18,267 nucleotides of DNA from JAMXLO01 sp035492535 (GCA_035492535.1 DATJJM010000116.1:1-18267), one strand, 5' to 3'; counted from the stretch's first letter, positions 7,149 to 14,560 are shown. Program-made: numbers and translations. Notes: generated by a model from the letters alone, not told the origin.

Positions 7149-8423
7149 ATGCGTGTTTTGGTGATCGGATCCGGGGGCCGCGAGCACGCTCTATGCTGGT
7201 CGCTCTCCGCAAGCCCTCTGCTGACCAAGCTCTGGTGCGCGCCAGGCAACCCCGGCATCGCGCAGGTTGCGGAATGCGTCCCGATCGGTGTCATGGATTT
7301 TCCCGCGCTGATCGCCTTCGCACAGGACAACGAGATCGACCTGGTGGTGCCGGGGCCCGAAGCCCCACTGGTCGCGGGCATCACTGATGCAATGGAAGCG
7401 GCCTCGCTTCCCTGCGTCGGTCCATCGCGCGCGGCCGCGCAACTCGAAGGCAGCAAGACCTTCACCAAGGAACTCTGCGACGCCGCAGGCATTCCCACCG
7501 CGCAATGGGAACGCTTCGACGATATCGAAGCCGCGCGCGAATTCGTGCGGCGGCGTGGCACGCCGATCGTGGTGAAAGCTGATGGACTGGCCGCCGGCAA
7601 GGGTGTCGTGGTGGCCACGACCGAAGCCGAGGCACTCGCCGCCATCGATACAATGATGGAAGCGCGCGCCTTCGGTGAAGCAGGCGCATCGGTCGTGCTG
7701 GAAGAGTGCCTGGTCGGTGAAGAGGTCTCCCTGTTCGCGTTGTGCGATGGCACCAGCGCCGTGCTGCTTGGTGCAGCACAGGACCACAAGCGCGTCGGCG
7801 AAGGTGAGACCGGACCGAATACCGGAGGCATGGGCGCCTTTTCGCCAACACCATCGTTCCCTCTCGCGACACAACAGGCAGCGATGGACGGCATCATCCG
7901 CCCTGCTCTCGCCGAAATGGCGCGGCGCGGCACACCGTTCCGCGGCATCCTCTACGCTGGTCTGATGCTCACGGGCGAAGGCGCGAAACTGATCGAGTTC
8001 AACGTCCGCTTTGGCGATCCGGAATGCCAGGTGCTGCTGCCCCGGCTGATGTCCGACCTGCTGCCCGCATTGCAGGCGGCGTATGACGGCGAGCTCCAGA
8101 ACTTCGACCTTCGCTGGCGCGACGAGACCTGCATCACGGTCGTGATGGCAGCGCGCGGCTATCCGGATGCACCGGAACGAGGCAGCGAAATCCGCGGCCT
8201 GGAGCAAGCGGCCGCGGCGCCGAACGTCCTGGTGTTTCACGCCGGCACGGAAGCCGACGCGCAGGGACACATCCGCGCCGCCGGCGGCCGCGTGCTGAAC
8301 GTCTGCGCGACCGGCACCGACGTGCGTGCGGCGCGCAACGCGGCTTACGCCGCCATCAAGTTGATCGACTGGCCGGAAGGTTTCTGCCGACACGACATCG
8401 GCTGGCGCGTGCTCGCGCGGTGA
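7149..8423 (+). CDS. purD: Phosphoribosylamine-glycine ligase
   Basis: The 424-aa GAR synthetase catalyses the ATP-dependent joining of glycine to 5-phosphoribosylamine, the second step of de novo purine synthesis, in the cytoplasm. N-terminal motif GSGGREHAL (7-15), the substrate loop VVPGPEAPLVAG (66-77), the ATP-grasp elements VKADGLAAGKG (142-152) and HKRVGEGETGPNTGGMG (213-229), and the metal-binding block EFNVRFGDPECQ (283-294) are all intact. Length is normal for the family. The ATG at 7149 is preceded by AGGAG (7138-7142) with 6-nt spacing. The frame is open upstream, but that region belongs to the preceding hydroxylase gene in another frame. It converges on the small lipoprotein gene with a 16-bp gap. 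Confidence 0.97.
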   Translation: MRVLVIGSGGREHALCWSLSASPLLTKLWCAPGNPGIAQVAECVPIGVMDFPALIAFAQDNEIDLVVPGPEAPLVAGITDAMEAASLPCVGPSRAAAQLEGSKTFTKELCDAAGIPTAQWERFDDIEAAREFVRRRGTPIVVKADGLAAGKGVVVATTEAEALAAIDTMMEARAFGEAGASVVLEECLVGEEVSLFALCDGTSAVLLGAAQDHKRVGEGETGPNTGGMGAFSPTPSFPLATQQAAMDGIIRPALAEMARRGTPFRGILYAGLMLTGEGAKLIEFNVRFGDPECQVLLPRLMSDLLPALQAAYDGELQNFDLRWRDETCITVVMAARGYPDAPERGSEIRGLEQAAAAPNVLVFHAGTEADAQGHIRAAGGRVLNVCATGTDVRAARNAAYAAIKLIDWPEGFCRHDIGWRVLAR

Positions 8424-8439
8424 TCGCTCCGCCACACGA

Positions 8440-8832
8440 TCAAAGGTTCTCGGCGTTGCCCGGCTTCACCGTGGTGATCGTGACGCCAGGCTGACCATTC
8501 GACTGCGTGGTGTAGTAGCGGTCCGTGCCTTTCCACACGCTCTGACAGACGTCCTGACCCTGACGATAGGCCTGGTACTGAACGCAGAGCACGCCATCGG
8601 GCTCGATGCGATAGCGGCCGGCGTCGGACTGACCATTGCGCCGCAGTCTGATCGTTCCATCGGGCGCAAGATAGGTGACGAATGGCTCGCCATTCGCTGA
8701 CGTGCCGTAGCCAGTCATTCCCACGAACGTCGCTTGCACCTGATCGGCGGTCATGCGCTGCACGGTCGCGCAGGCGGACAGCAAGAAAACGCCTATGAGC
8801 ACGCTTGTGGATACAGCTAGGCATTGACGCAT
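8440..8832 (-). CDS. Small secreted lipoprotein of unknown function (DUF995-like)
   Basis: This predicted 130-aa protein has a classic lipoprotein signal peptide: a positively charged start (MRQ), a hydrophobic core (about 5-18) and the lipobox LSAC with Cys21. The mature 110 residues are small, polar and probably beta-rich. The pattern (T-G-Y-G-T-S-A-N-G-E-P-F-x-x-Y-L-A-P-D-G-T-I, then D-x-x-L-C-x-x-Y and a second Cys near the C-terminus) recalls the DUF995 group; that match is from memory and weak. The ATG at 8832 is chosen because it puts the signal peptide at the N-terminus and has AGGGA upstream; a TTG at 8874 would prepend 14 charged residues. It lies 25 bp after tadA on the same strand and probably shares its transcript. 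Confidence 0.75.
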   Translation of the reverse strand: MRQCLAVSTSVLIGVFLLSACATVQRMTADQVQATFVGMTGYGTSANGEPFVTYLAPDGTIRLRRNGQSDAGRYRIEPDGVLCVQYQAYRQGQDVCQSVWKGTDRYYTTQSNGQPGVTITTVKPGNAENL

Positions 8833-8857
8833 GGCGTTGTCCCTGAACGCGCCACCC

Positions 8858-9298
8858 TTACCTTCTCTGTTCAAAGAACCCTCTCAGCAACGCCCCGGCC
8901 TCCGCCTCTCGCACCCCGCCAACCACCTCCGGCCGCCACAGGCACGACGCCGCCTCGAACACCCGTGCCCCGTGTTCCACACCGCCGCCTTTCGGGTCAT
9001 AGGCGCCGAACACCACCCGCCGCACCCGGAACAGGCTCGCCGCCTGCGCGCACATCGGGCACGGCTCCAGCGTCACCACCAGTTCGCAGTCGGACAGCCG
9101 AGGCTCACCCCGCGCTGCCGCCGCCGCCCGCAACACCAGCATCTCGGCATGCGCCGAGGCGTCACATCGCGCTTCCACCTCGTTGCCCGCCTGCGCCAGC
9201 ACGGCGCCGGCACTGTCCAGCACCACCGCGCCCACCGGCACCTCGCCACGTGCTGCCGCCGCGCGCGCCTCGGCTAATGCGATCTCCATCGGCGTCAT
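8858..9298 (-). CDS. tadA: tRNA-specific adenosine deaminase (A34 to inosine)
   Basis: The 146-aa protein is a zinc-dependent deaminase that converts wobble adenosine 34 of tRNA-Arg(ACG) to inosine. The zinc site is complete: H50 and the catalytic E52 in AHAEM, and C80/C83 in LEPCPMC. The GEVPVGAVVL block (18-27) and AGNE with N39 match the TadA substrate pocket. The FGAYDPKGGGVEHG segment (97-110), typical of TadA rather than cytosine or guanine deaminases, supports the assignment. Length is slightly below the usual 150-165 aa. ATG 9298 is used; a second Met at residue 4 is an alternative. It is divergent from the CMD-family gene, with a palindromic repeat in the 98-bp gap. Confidence 0.93.
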   Translation of the reverse strand: MTPMEIALAEARAAAARGEVPVGAVVLDSAGAVLAQAGNEVEARCDASAHAEMLVLRAAAAARGEPRLSDCELVVTLEPCPMCAQAASLFRVRRVVFGAYDPKGGGVEHGARVFEAASCLWRPEVVGGVREAEAGALLRGFFEQRR

Positions 9299-9301
9299 AT
9301 A

Positions 9302-9358
9302 TCGTCCCGGGCGCAGCCCGGCCTTCTCTCGTCATGGCCGGACTTGATCCGGCCAACA
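9302..9358. repeat. REP-like palindromic intergenic repeat (two adjacent hairpins)
   Basis: Two perfect inverted repeats lie side by side. CCGGGC/GCCCGG (9307-9312 with 9316-9321) has a 3-nt loop, and GGCCGGA/TCCGGCC (9336-9342 with 9348-9354) has a 5-nt loop. The string around the second, gtcatggccggacttgatcc, strongly resembles the dispersed repeats found between genes in many alphaproteobacteria. It occupies much of the divergent tadA/CMD gap. Confidence 0.6.
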
Positions 9359-9396
9359 TGCCAAATTGCCTCCCGCACAAATCAGAGGAAGCCAGA

Positions 9397-9957
9397 ATGC
9401 CCCGCATCCCCCTTGTCACCGAGGCCAGCATGACGGCGGACCAGCGCCGGGTCTACGACGCGATGATGAACGGCCCGCGCCGCTCGCCGCCGGTGGGCCC
9501 ACTTGCTGCGGCCATGCACCGTCCCGACCTCGCCGAGGCTTGGTCCAACCTCGGCCTGGTGCTCCGCTTCAATTCCAGCTTCCCGCCGCGGCTGCGCGAG
9601 TTCGTCATCCTGCTCACCGGCCGCTTCTGGGATTGCCAGTTCGAGTGGTTCTCCCACGAAGCCGAGGCCCGCAAGGCCGGTCTCTCCGAGCAGACCATCG
9701 AGACCCTTCGGCACGGCGGCTCCACCTTCACCCAGCAGGACGAGCAGGCGATCCACGATTACACCATCGAGCTGCTGCGGCACCGCCGCGCCTCGGACGC
9801 GACCTATCAGCGCATCCTCGGCAGCTACGGCACTCCCGGCATCGTCGAGCTCACCGCGCTGATTGGTTACTACGCGATGGTGGCCCTCACCCTGAACGCC
9901 CATGAGATCGGCGTGCCGGATGGCGCCACGCCGCCGCTGCCTCCGCTCTCCGGCTAG
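9397..9957 (+). CDS. Carboxymuconolactone decarboxylase (CMD/AhpD-like fold) family protein
   Basis: The 186-aa protein has the all-helical CMD fold signature: a block LREFVILLTGRFWDCQFEW (67-85) followed by SHEAEARKAGLS (86-97), then the family-typical helix ending GIVELTALIGYYAMVALTLN (148-167). In the peroxidase AhpD the motif is C-x-x-C-x-x-x-H. Here it reads C80-Q-F-E83-W-F-S-H87, so the second cysteine is replaced and thiol-peroxidase activity is unlikely. The enzyme may act on a lactone or other small acid, but no substrate can be read from context. ATG 9397 has AGAGGA (9384-9389) 7 nt upstream; the longer open frame 5' is a shadow of tadA. It is followed by an 18-bp palindrome and the multi-PAS kinase. 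Confidence 0.85.
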   Translation: MPRIPLVTEASMTADQRRVYDAMMNGPRRSPPVGPLAAAMHRPDLAEAWSNLGLVLRFNSSFPPRLREFVILLTGRFWDCQFEWFSHEAEARKAGLSEQTIETLRHGGSTFTQQDEQAIHDYTIELLRHRRASDATYQRILGSYGTPGIVELTALIGYYAMVALTLNAHEIGVPDGATPPLPPLSG

Positions 9958-9968
9958 CGAGGGGGTGC

Positions 9969-9986
9969 GGCCACGGGCCCGTGGCC
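9969..9986. repeat. Perfect 18-bp palindrome between the CMD-family and kinase genes
   Basis: GGCCACGGGCCCGTGGCC is self-complementary over all 18 bp. It starts 12 bp after the CMD-family stop and ends 36 bp before the kinase ATG. It could fold as a 7-bp stem with a GGCC loop in RNA, but no T-run follows, so it is an imperfect terminator. The symmetry equally fits a dimeric repressor site or a hairpin in the kinase leader. Confidence 0.55.
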
Positions 9987-10022
9987 CTATCGTGTGGCCG
10001 GATCATTACGCCGGAAACCAGC

Positions 10023-12329
10023 ATGAACGACGAAATCGCTCTGCGCACGGCGATCGACCTGTTGCGCGATGCTGTCGCAAGCAAACGCACGCCGTCCGGC
10101 CAGTCTCTGGCGCCCGCTACGATCGCGCTGCACAGCCAGGCAGCCGACCGTCTGGACGCCCTGCTCCACCATCAGCCGGAAGCAGCCCTGCGTGAGCTGA
10201 TCGATGTCATGCCCATCCATGTATGGACAGCCCGTGCCGACGGCTCCGATGTGTTCTTCAACCGCCGCCGCCTGGAATACACCGGCCCCGGCGTGGACTG
10301 GTACGCCGTCGTGCATCCAGACGAGCGTGAGCAGCACAATGCGACCTGGCACGCCTCCGTCCGCACCGGCCAGCCATTCGAGTTCGAGCAGCGCCTGCTC
10401 GCCGCCGATGGCAGTTCGCGCTGGTTCCTCGGCCGCGCAGCGCCTCTCCGCGATAGCGACGGCAACATCACGCGGTGGGTTGGCGTCAACATCGACATCG
10501 AGGACCGCAAGCGCGCCGAGCAGGAGCAGGCCGACGCGGAGCAGCAGCTCAAGACCGTCATCGACACGATCCCCGCGCATGTCTGGCGCACCGGACCGGA
10601 TGGCGAGAACGACTTCATCAACCAGACGCGAATCGCGTTCGGCGGCGGCGAGTTGGGCTGGCACAACTTCGTCCATCCCGATGACGCCGTGGTGCATAGC
10701 CGGCTTTGGGCCGAGGCGCAGAGGACAGGCCAGCCGTTCGAGCAGGAGATGCGCCTGCTGCGGAAGGACGGCGTGTATCGCTGGTTCCTCGTCCGCGTGG
10801 CGCCGCAACGCAACGACGACGGCACGGTCGCGCGGTGGTTCGGCACCAACACCGACATCGACGACTTGAAGCAGGCACAGGAACGCATTCGCCGCAGCGA
10901 ACAGGACCTGCGCGATGCGATCGACACGATCCCCGCGCATGTGTGGAGCACGCTGCCGGACGGCTCCGACATCTACCTGAACCGCCGGCGGCTGGATTAC
11001 GGCGGCCCCGGTGCCGGCTGGGAGACGATCGTGCATCCCGACGATCGCGCCGAGCACAACCGGACATGGGCGGCGTCGATGCAGACGGGCCAGCGCTGGG
11101 AGGTCGAATGCCGCCTGCTGCGTGCGGACGGCGCCTATCGCTGGTTCCTGGTCCGCGCCGAACCTCTGCGCGGTGCGGATGGCCGCATCGTCCGTTGGCT
11201 CGGCACCAACACCGACATCCACGATCTGCGGATCGCACAGCAGCAATTGCTGCAGGCCGAGCGCGAGCTGCGGGCCACGCTCGACACGATCCCGGCGCAC
11301 ATCTGGAGTTGCCTGCCGGACGGGACGTCGGACTACTTCAACCGCCGCCGCGTGGAATACACGGGTCCGGACATTGCTTTCTTTGACATTGTGCATCCCG
11401 ACGACCGTGCCGAGCATGATGAGAAATGGGCGGCATCGATCCGGACCGGCGCGCCGTTCAATATCGAGAACCGCCTGCGCCGCTTCGATGGCACCTATCG
11501 CCGCTTCCTGGGCAGGGCGGAGGCGTTGCGCGACGACCAGGGCAACATCGCCAAGTGGTTCGGCACGAACACCGATATCGAGGACCTCCGTCGGGCCGAG
11601 GATGCGCTGCATCGCGCACAGGCCGAGCTCGCGCACGTCTCTCGCGTGGCAACCCTGGGCGAACTGACCGCGTCGATCACGCACGAGGTGAATCAGCCGC
11701 TTGCCGGTATCGTCACCAACGCCGAAGCATCCCTGCGATGGCTGCGCCGTGCACAGCCCAATCTCGACGAGGCACAGCAGGCCATCGAACGGATCATCCG
11801 CGACGGCCAGCGTGCGGCTGACGTGGTGCGCCGACTGCGTGCCCTGGTGCGCAAGGAGGACCCGGTCCGGCTGCCGCTCAACCTGAACGAACTGGTGGAA
11901 GAATCGCTGCCGCTGATGGCGCAGGAACTGGGGCGTCAGCGGATCAGGGTCGAGCTGTCACTGGCACCGGTGCTGCCGGTGGTTCTCGCCGATCGCGTGC
12001 AGGTGCAGCAGGTGCTCATCAACCTGCTGATCAATGCCCTCCAGGCAATGGTCGAGACAAGCGGACACCGCATCCTTGGAATCACATCGCAGCTCGAAGG
12101 TGGCGATGTGAGCCTGGCTGTGCGTGATACTGGATCCGGCATTGAGCCGGCCGCGGCGCACGACCTGTTCAAGGCATTCGTCACCACCAAGGCGAACGGT
12201 ATGGGCATGGGATTGTCGATCTGCAAATCGATCATCGAGGCGCATGGCGGCAGGATCTGGGCGGACGCCGATGCGACACGCGGCGCCGTCTTCCGGTTCA
12301 CTCTGCCCGTGCAGCCGGGCGGAGCCTGA
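10023..12329 (+). CDS. Soluble sensor histidine kinase with four tandem PAS domains (FixL/NtrB-like transmitter)
   Basis: The 768-aa product has a short N-terminal helical region (1-60), four consecutive PAS_3-like units of exactly 120 residues (61-180, 181-300, 301-420, 421-540), and a transmitter. Each unit carries IPxHxW, a FNRRR or similar strand, HPDD/HPDE, R-T/Q-TGxxFE and a closing VN/TNxDIxDxxxA helix. The phosphoacceptor is H554 in SITHEVNQPLAG. The ATPase shows N671 in LLINALQAM, G1 DTGSGI (702-707) and G2 GMGMGLSICK (726-735). No membrane helix or receiver is present, so signalling needs a separate response regulator, which is not in the window. ATG 10023 has GGAA about 5 nt upstream; a GTG at 9981 would add 14 residues but lies inside the palindrome region. 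The stop is 4 nt before the NtaA-type monooxygenase ATG, so the two are almost certainly cotranslated. Confidence 0.93.
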   Translation: MNDEIALRTAIDLLRDAVASKRTPSGQSLAPATIALHSQAADRLDALLHHQPEAALRELIDVMPIHVWTARADGSDVFFNRRRLEYTGPGVDWYAVVHPDEREQHNATWHASVRTGQPFEFEQRLLAADGSSRWFLGRAAPLRDSDGNITRWVGVNIDIEDRKRAEQEQADAEQQLKTVIDTIPAHVWRTGPDGENDFINQTRIAFGGGELGWHNFVHPDDAVVHSRLWAEAQRTGQPFEQEMRLLRKDGVYRWFLVRVAPQRNDDGTVARWFGTNTDIDDLKQAQERIRRSEQDLRDAIDTIPAHVWSTLPDGSDIYLNRRRLDYGGPGAGWETIVHPDDRAEHNRTWAASMQTGQRWEVECRLLRADGAYRWFLVRAEPLRGADGRIVRWLGTNTDIHDLRIAQQQLLQAERELRATLDTIPAHIWSCLPDGTSDYFNRRRVEYTGPDIAFFDIVHPDDRAEHDEKWAASIRTGAPFNIENRLRRFDGTYRRFLGRAEALRDDQGNIAKWFGTNTDIEDLRRAEDALHRAQAELAHVSRVATLGELTASITHEVNQPLAGIVTNAEASLRWLRRAQPNLDEAQQAIERIIRDGQRAADVVRRLRALVRKEDPVRLPLNLNELVEESLPLMAQELGRQRIRVELSLAPVLPVVLADRVQVQQVLINLLINALQAMVETSGHRILGITSQLEGGDVSLAVRDTGSGIEPAAAHDLFKAFVTTKANGMGMGLSICKSIIEAHGGRIWADADATRGAVFRFTLPVQPGGA
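10203..11642 (+). repeat. Four tandem 360-bp units encoding PAS domains
   Basis: Units are 10203-10562, 10563-10922, 10923-11282 and 11283-11642, all 360 bp with no insertion or deletion between matching landmarks. Examples are the ATCGACACGATCCC-type start at 10560, 10920 and 11280, and the CGGCACCAACACCGACATC string at 10841 and 11201. A 60-bp comparison of units 2 and 3 (10741-10800 against 11101-11160) gives 45 identical bases. Unit 1 is more divergent. Unit 4 has lost two tryptophans kept in the others (GW to AF; YRWF to YRRF). Confidence 0.9.
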
Positions 12330-12333
12330 TCGG

Positions 12334-13674
12334 ATGTCGCCAAAGATGCATCTCGGCTTCGACATCTCCTACATCCACATGGATGGCCGCTGGCGCATGC
12401 CACATGCCTGGGCCGGAGGTGCGTATCCCGACATCACCCTGTTCGAGGAGATCGCCCGCATCGCCGAACGCGGCAGGCTCGACATGATCTTCTCCGGCGA
12501 TGGCACCGGCATTCCCAGTACCTGGCGCAACTCGCGCGACGCCGCCGTGCAGTGGGGCATCTCCTGGCCGCGCCAGGAGATGAGTCCGATCATGACCGCC
12601 ATGTCACGGGTGACGGAGCATCTCGGCTTCGGCGTCACCTACTCGACGACATTCATGCATCCCTATTACCTTGCCCGGCTGCTCAACTCGCTGGACCATG
12701 TCACCGGCGGCAGGATCGCGTTCAACGTCATCACCTCCACACGCCGCTCGGACTTCGACAATTACGGCTTCGACGACATCATGGACCACGACGCGCGCTA
12801 CGATCGGATGGAGGAATTCATCGACGTCTGCCGTGCATTGTGGGACAGCGTCGAGCCGGACGCGATGATCTGGGACCATGCCACCGGCATCGTCGGCGAC
12901 CCTACAAAGGTGCATACGGTCGAGCATGCCGGCCGGTACTTCAAGACAAGCGGCCCGCTGAACACGCCGCCGTCGCCGCAGGGACGGCCGGTGCTGCTTC
13001 AGGCCGGCGGTTCGGCACGCGGTATCCGGGCCGCTGCCTACGTGGCCGATATGGCGTTCGGTGCCGACATGCCGCTTGAGCTGCAGATCCGCCAGCGTGC
13101 CGCGCTGGATCGCGAACTCACAGCATTAGGCCGCGATCCGGCGAAGGTCGGGATCATGTGGCAGCAGCCATTGGTGGTGGCGGAGACGGAGCAGGAGGCG
13201 CAGGCGCAACGTGACCGGTTGCTGACAATGGTCCCCGAGGAAGGCATCGGCGTCTATCTTTCGCACAACACCGGCTACGATTTTTCCACGCTGCCGCAGC
13301 GCTTCACGCTGGGAGGGCTGCATGCCGAGATCATCGCCAGCCATGCCTCGCCGGTGGGCTTCGTGCGTGAACTCGCGCATCGGCTCGGCAGCGACACCGA
13401 GATCACCCGCGAGGAATTCTTCGACCACGGACTGTGCTTTGCCACCGGTTACGACCGCACGCTTGCCGGCACGGCAGCGCAGGTCGCCGACACGCTGGAG
13501 ACCGTGTTCGATGCGACCGGCAGCCGCGGCGGCTTCATGCTCGGCCACGTCGTATCGATGCCGCACGACCTGATGAACATCGTCGATCTTCTGGTGCCAG
13601 AATTGCAGCGCCGCGGCCGCTTCCGCCGCGAGTACGCTGGCAAGACACTGCGTGACAATCTATTCGAGGACTGA
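12334..13674 (+). CDS. NtaA/SnaA/DszA-family FMN-dependent monooxygenase
   Basis: The 446-aa protein is a full-length class C flavin monooxygenase (nitrilotriacetate monooxygenase component A type). The bacterial-luciferase barrel signatures are present: THLGFGVTYSTTFMHPY-type strand (95-111), TGGRIAFNVITSTRRSDFDNYG (124-145), HDARYDRMEEFIDVCRALWDS (152-172) and HAGRYFKTSGPLNTPPSPQGRP (198-219), then VLLQAGGSARGIRAAA (220-235), which binds the flavin phosphate in homologues. It needs FMNH2 from a separate reductase, which is not nearby. ATG 12334 is 4 nt after the kinase stop, with GGCGGAG of the kinase 3' end acting as the ribosome-binding site; ATG at codon 5 is an alternative. The open frame further upstream lies inside the kinase gene. 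The window's first gene is a relative. The substrate is unknown. Confidence 0.92.
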   Translation: MSPKMHLGFDISYIHMDGRWRMPHAWAGGAYPDITLFEEIARIAERGRLDMIFSGDGTGIPSTWRNSRDAAVQWGISWPRQEMSPIMTAMSRVTEHLGFGVTYSTTFMHPYYLARLLNSLDHVTGGRIAFNVITSTRRSDFDNYGFDDIMDHDARYDRMEEFIDVCRALWDSVEPDAMIWDHATGIVGDPTKVHTVEHAGRYFKTSGPLNTPPSPQGRPVLLQAGGSARGIRAAAYVADMAFGADMPLELQIRQRAALDRELTALGRDPAKVGIMWQQPLVVAETEQEAQAQRDRLLTMVPEEGIGVYLSHNTGYDFSTLPQRFTLGGLHAEIIASHASPVGFVRELAHRLGSDTEITREEFFDHGLCFATGYDRTLAGTAAQVADTLETVFDATGSRGGFMLGHVVSMPHDLMNIVDLLVPELQRRGRFRREYAGKTLRDNLFED

Positions 13675-13720
13675 ACTCCGCAAGAACACAAGACGGATGG
13701 CATAGTTTTGCAAGAAACCA

Positions 13721-13764
13721 CTCCATGCTCGACGGCTGATTGCGGGACGCCGCCGAGCATGGAG
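13721..13764 (+). promoter_or_regulatory. Long inverted repeat covering the SDR Shine-Dalgarno site
   Basis: CTCCATGCTCG (13721-13731) is exactly complementary to CGAGCATGGAG (13754-13764). After one mismatch, CGGC (13733-13736) pairs with GCCG (13749-13752), leaving a 12-nt loop. The right arm contains GGAG (13761-13764), the apparent ribosome-binding site, 7 nt before the SDR ATG at 13772. As RNA it would hide the site; as DNA it could be a regulator-binding site. No T-run follows, so it is not a typical terminator of the upstream gene. Confidence 0.65.
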
Positions 13765-13771
13765 ACAGCGC

Positions 13772-14560
13772 ATGAAGATTGATCTTTCCGGCAAGACCGC
13801 ATTGGTGACCGGCTCAACGCTGGGCATCGGGCGGGCCATTGCGAAAGGCCTGGCGGAAGCGGGTGCGGACGTTGTCATCAACGGGCGAACCCAGGGCCAG
13901 GTCGATGCCGCAGTCGGCAAGTTCGACGGCATGGGCTTTCGTGTGCGGGGCATTGCCGCCGATGTTTCCACCGCCGGCGAATGCAGCGCACTGGTGGCGA
14001 AGCTTCCCAAGGTGGACATCCTGGTCAACAGCGCCGGCATATTCGAGCCGAAGGACTTCTTCGAGATCCCCGACGCGGACTGGACCCGCTTCTTCGAGCT
14101 CAATGTCATGTCCGGGGTGCGGCTTTCGCGCGCCTACCTGCAGGGCATGATCGATCGCAACTGGGGCCGCATCATCTTCATCTCATCGGAGTCAGCCCTG
14201 AACATCCCGACCGAGATGATACACTACGGCATGACCAAGACAGCCCAGCTTTCGATCGCGCGTGGCCTCGCGCAACTGGCGCGCGGCACCGGTGTCACCG
14301 TCAACGCCGTGCTGCCCGGGCCGACGCTGACCGAGGGGGTCGAGGCCATGCTCAACGATCTCGCCAGGCAGAATGGCCAGTCGGTGGAGGCGGCGGCGGC
14401 AGACTACATCAGGCAGTACCGTCCCTCCTCGCTGCTGCAGCGCTTCGCACGCCCGGAGGAGATCGCCAACATGGTGACCTATGTCGCCTCGAAGGAGGCT
14501 TCGGCCACCACGGGCGCTGCGCTGCGTGCCGAAGGCGGGATCATCAACACGATCGCCTGA
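13772..14560 (+). CDS. Short-chain dehydrogenase/reductase (SDR) family oxidoreductase
   Basis: This 262-aa classical SDR has the cofactor motif TGSTLGIG (13-20), NSAG (86-89) closing the nucleotide site, and the catalytic set S139 (in ISSES), Y152 and K156 (YGMTK), with the usual S-to-Y spacing of 13. Arg39 after the second strand (INGRT) suggests NADP(H), though this is only an inference. PGPTLTEG (182-189) is the substrate-loop region. It interconverts an alcohol and a ketone or reduces a related carbonyl; the substrate is not evident. The start is ATG 13772 with GGAG 7 nt upstream, located in the arm of a long hairpin. It is followed 45 bp later by the C26 hydrolase gene on the same strand. 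Confidence 0.93.
   Translation: MKIDLSGKTALVTGSTLGIGRAIAKGLAEAGADVVINGRTQGQVDAAVGKFDGMGFRVRGIAADVSTAGECSALVAKLPKVDILVNSAGIFEPKDFFEIPDADWTRFFELNVMSGVRLSRAYLQGMIDRNWGRIIFISSESALNIPTEMIHYGMTKTAQLSIARGLAQLARGTGVTVNAVLPGPTLTEGVEAMLNDLARQNGQSVEAAAADYIRQYRPSSLLQRFARPEEIANMVTYVASKEASATTGAALRAEGGIINTIA

Noticed and set aside
7191..8435. 414-codon minus-strand frame opposite purD
   Set aside because: Antisense shadow of an intact purD with no family match.
8824..9396. Long N-terminal extension of the CMD-family frame
   Set aside because: Pro/Arg-rich translation antisense to tadA and through the palindromic repeat; the ATG at 9397 with AGAGGA upstream is clearly better.
10203..11642. The 360-bp repeats considered as a CRISPR-like or mobile repeat array
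   Set aside because: The units are coding, contiguous and in frame, and encode PAS domains; there are no spacers or flanking mobile genes.
9987..11684. 565-codon open frame on the minus strand opposite the PAS repeats
   Set aside because: It mirrors the tandem repeats of the kinase gene, so its own apparent repeats are derivative. No domain or credible start is seen.
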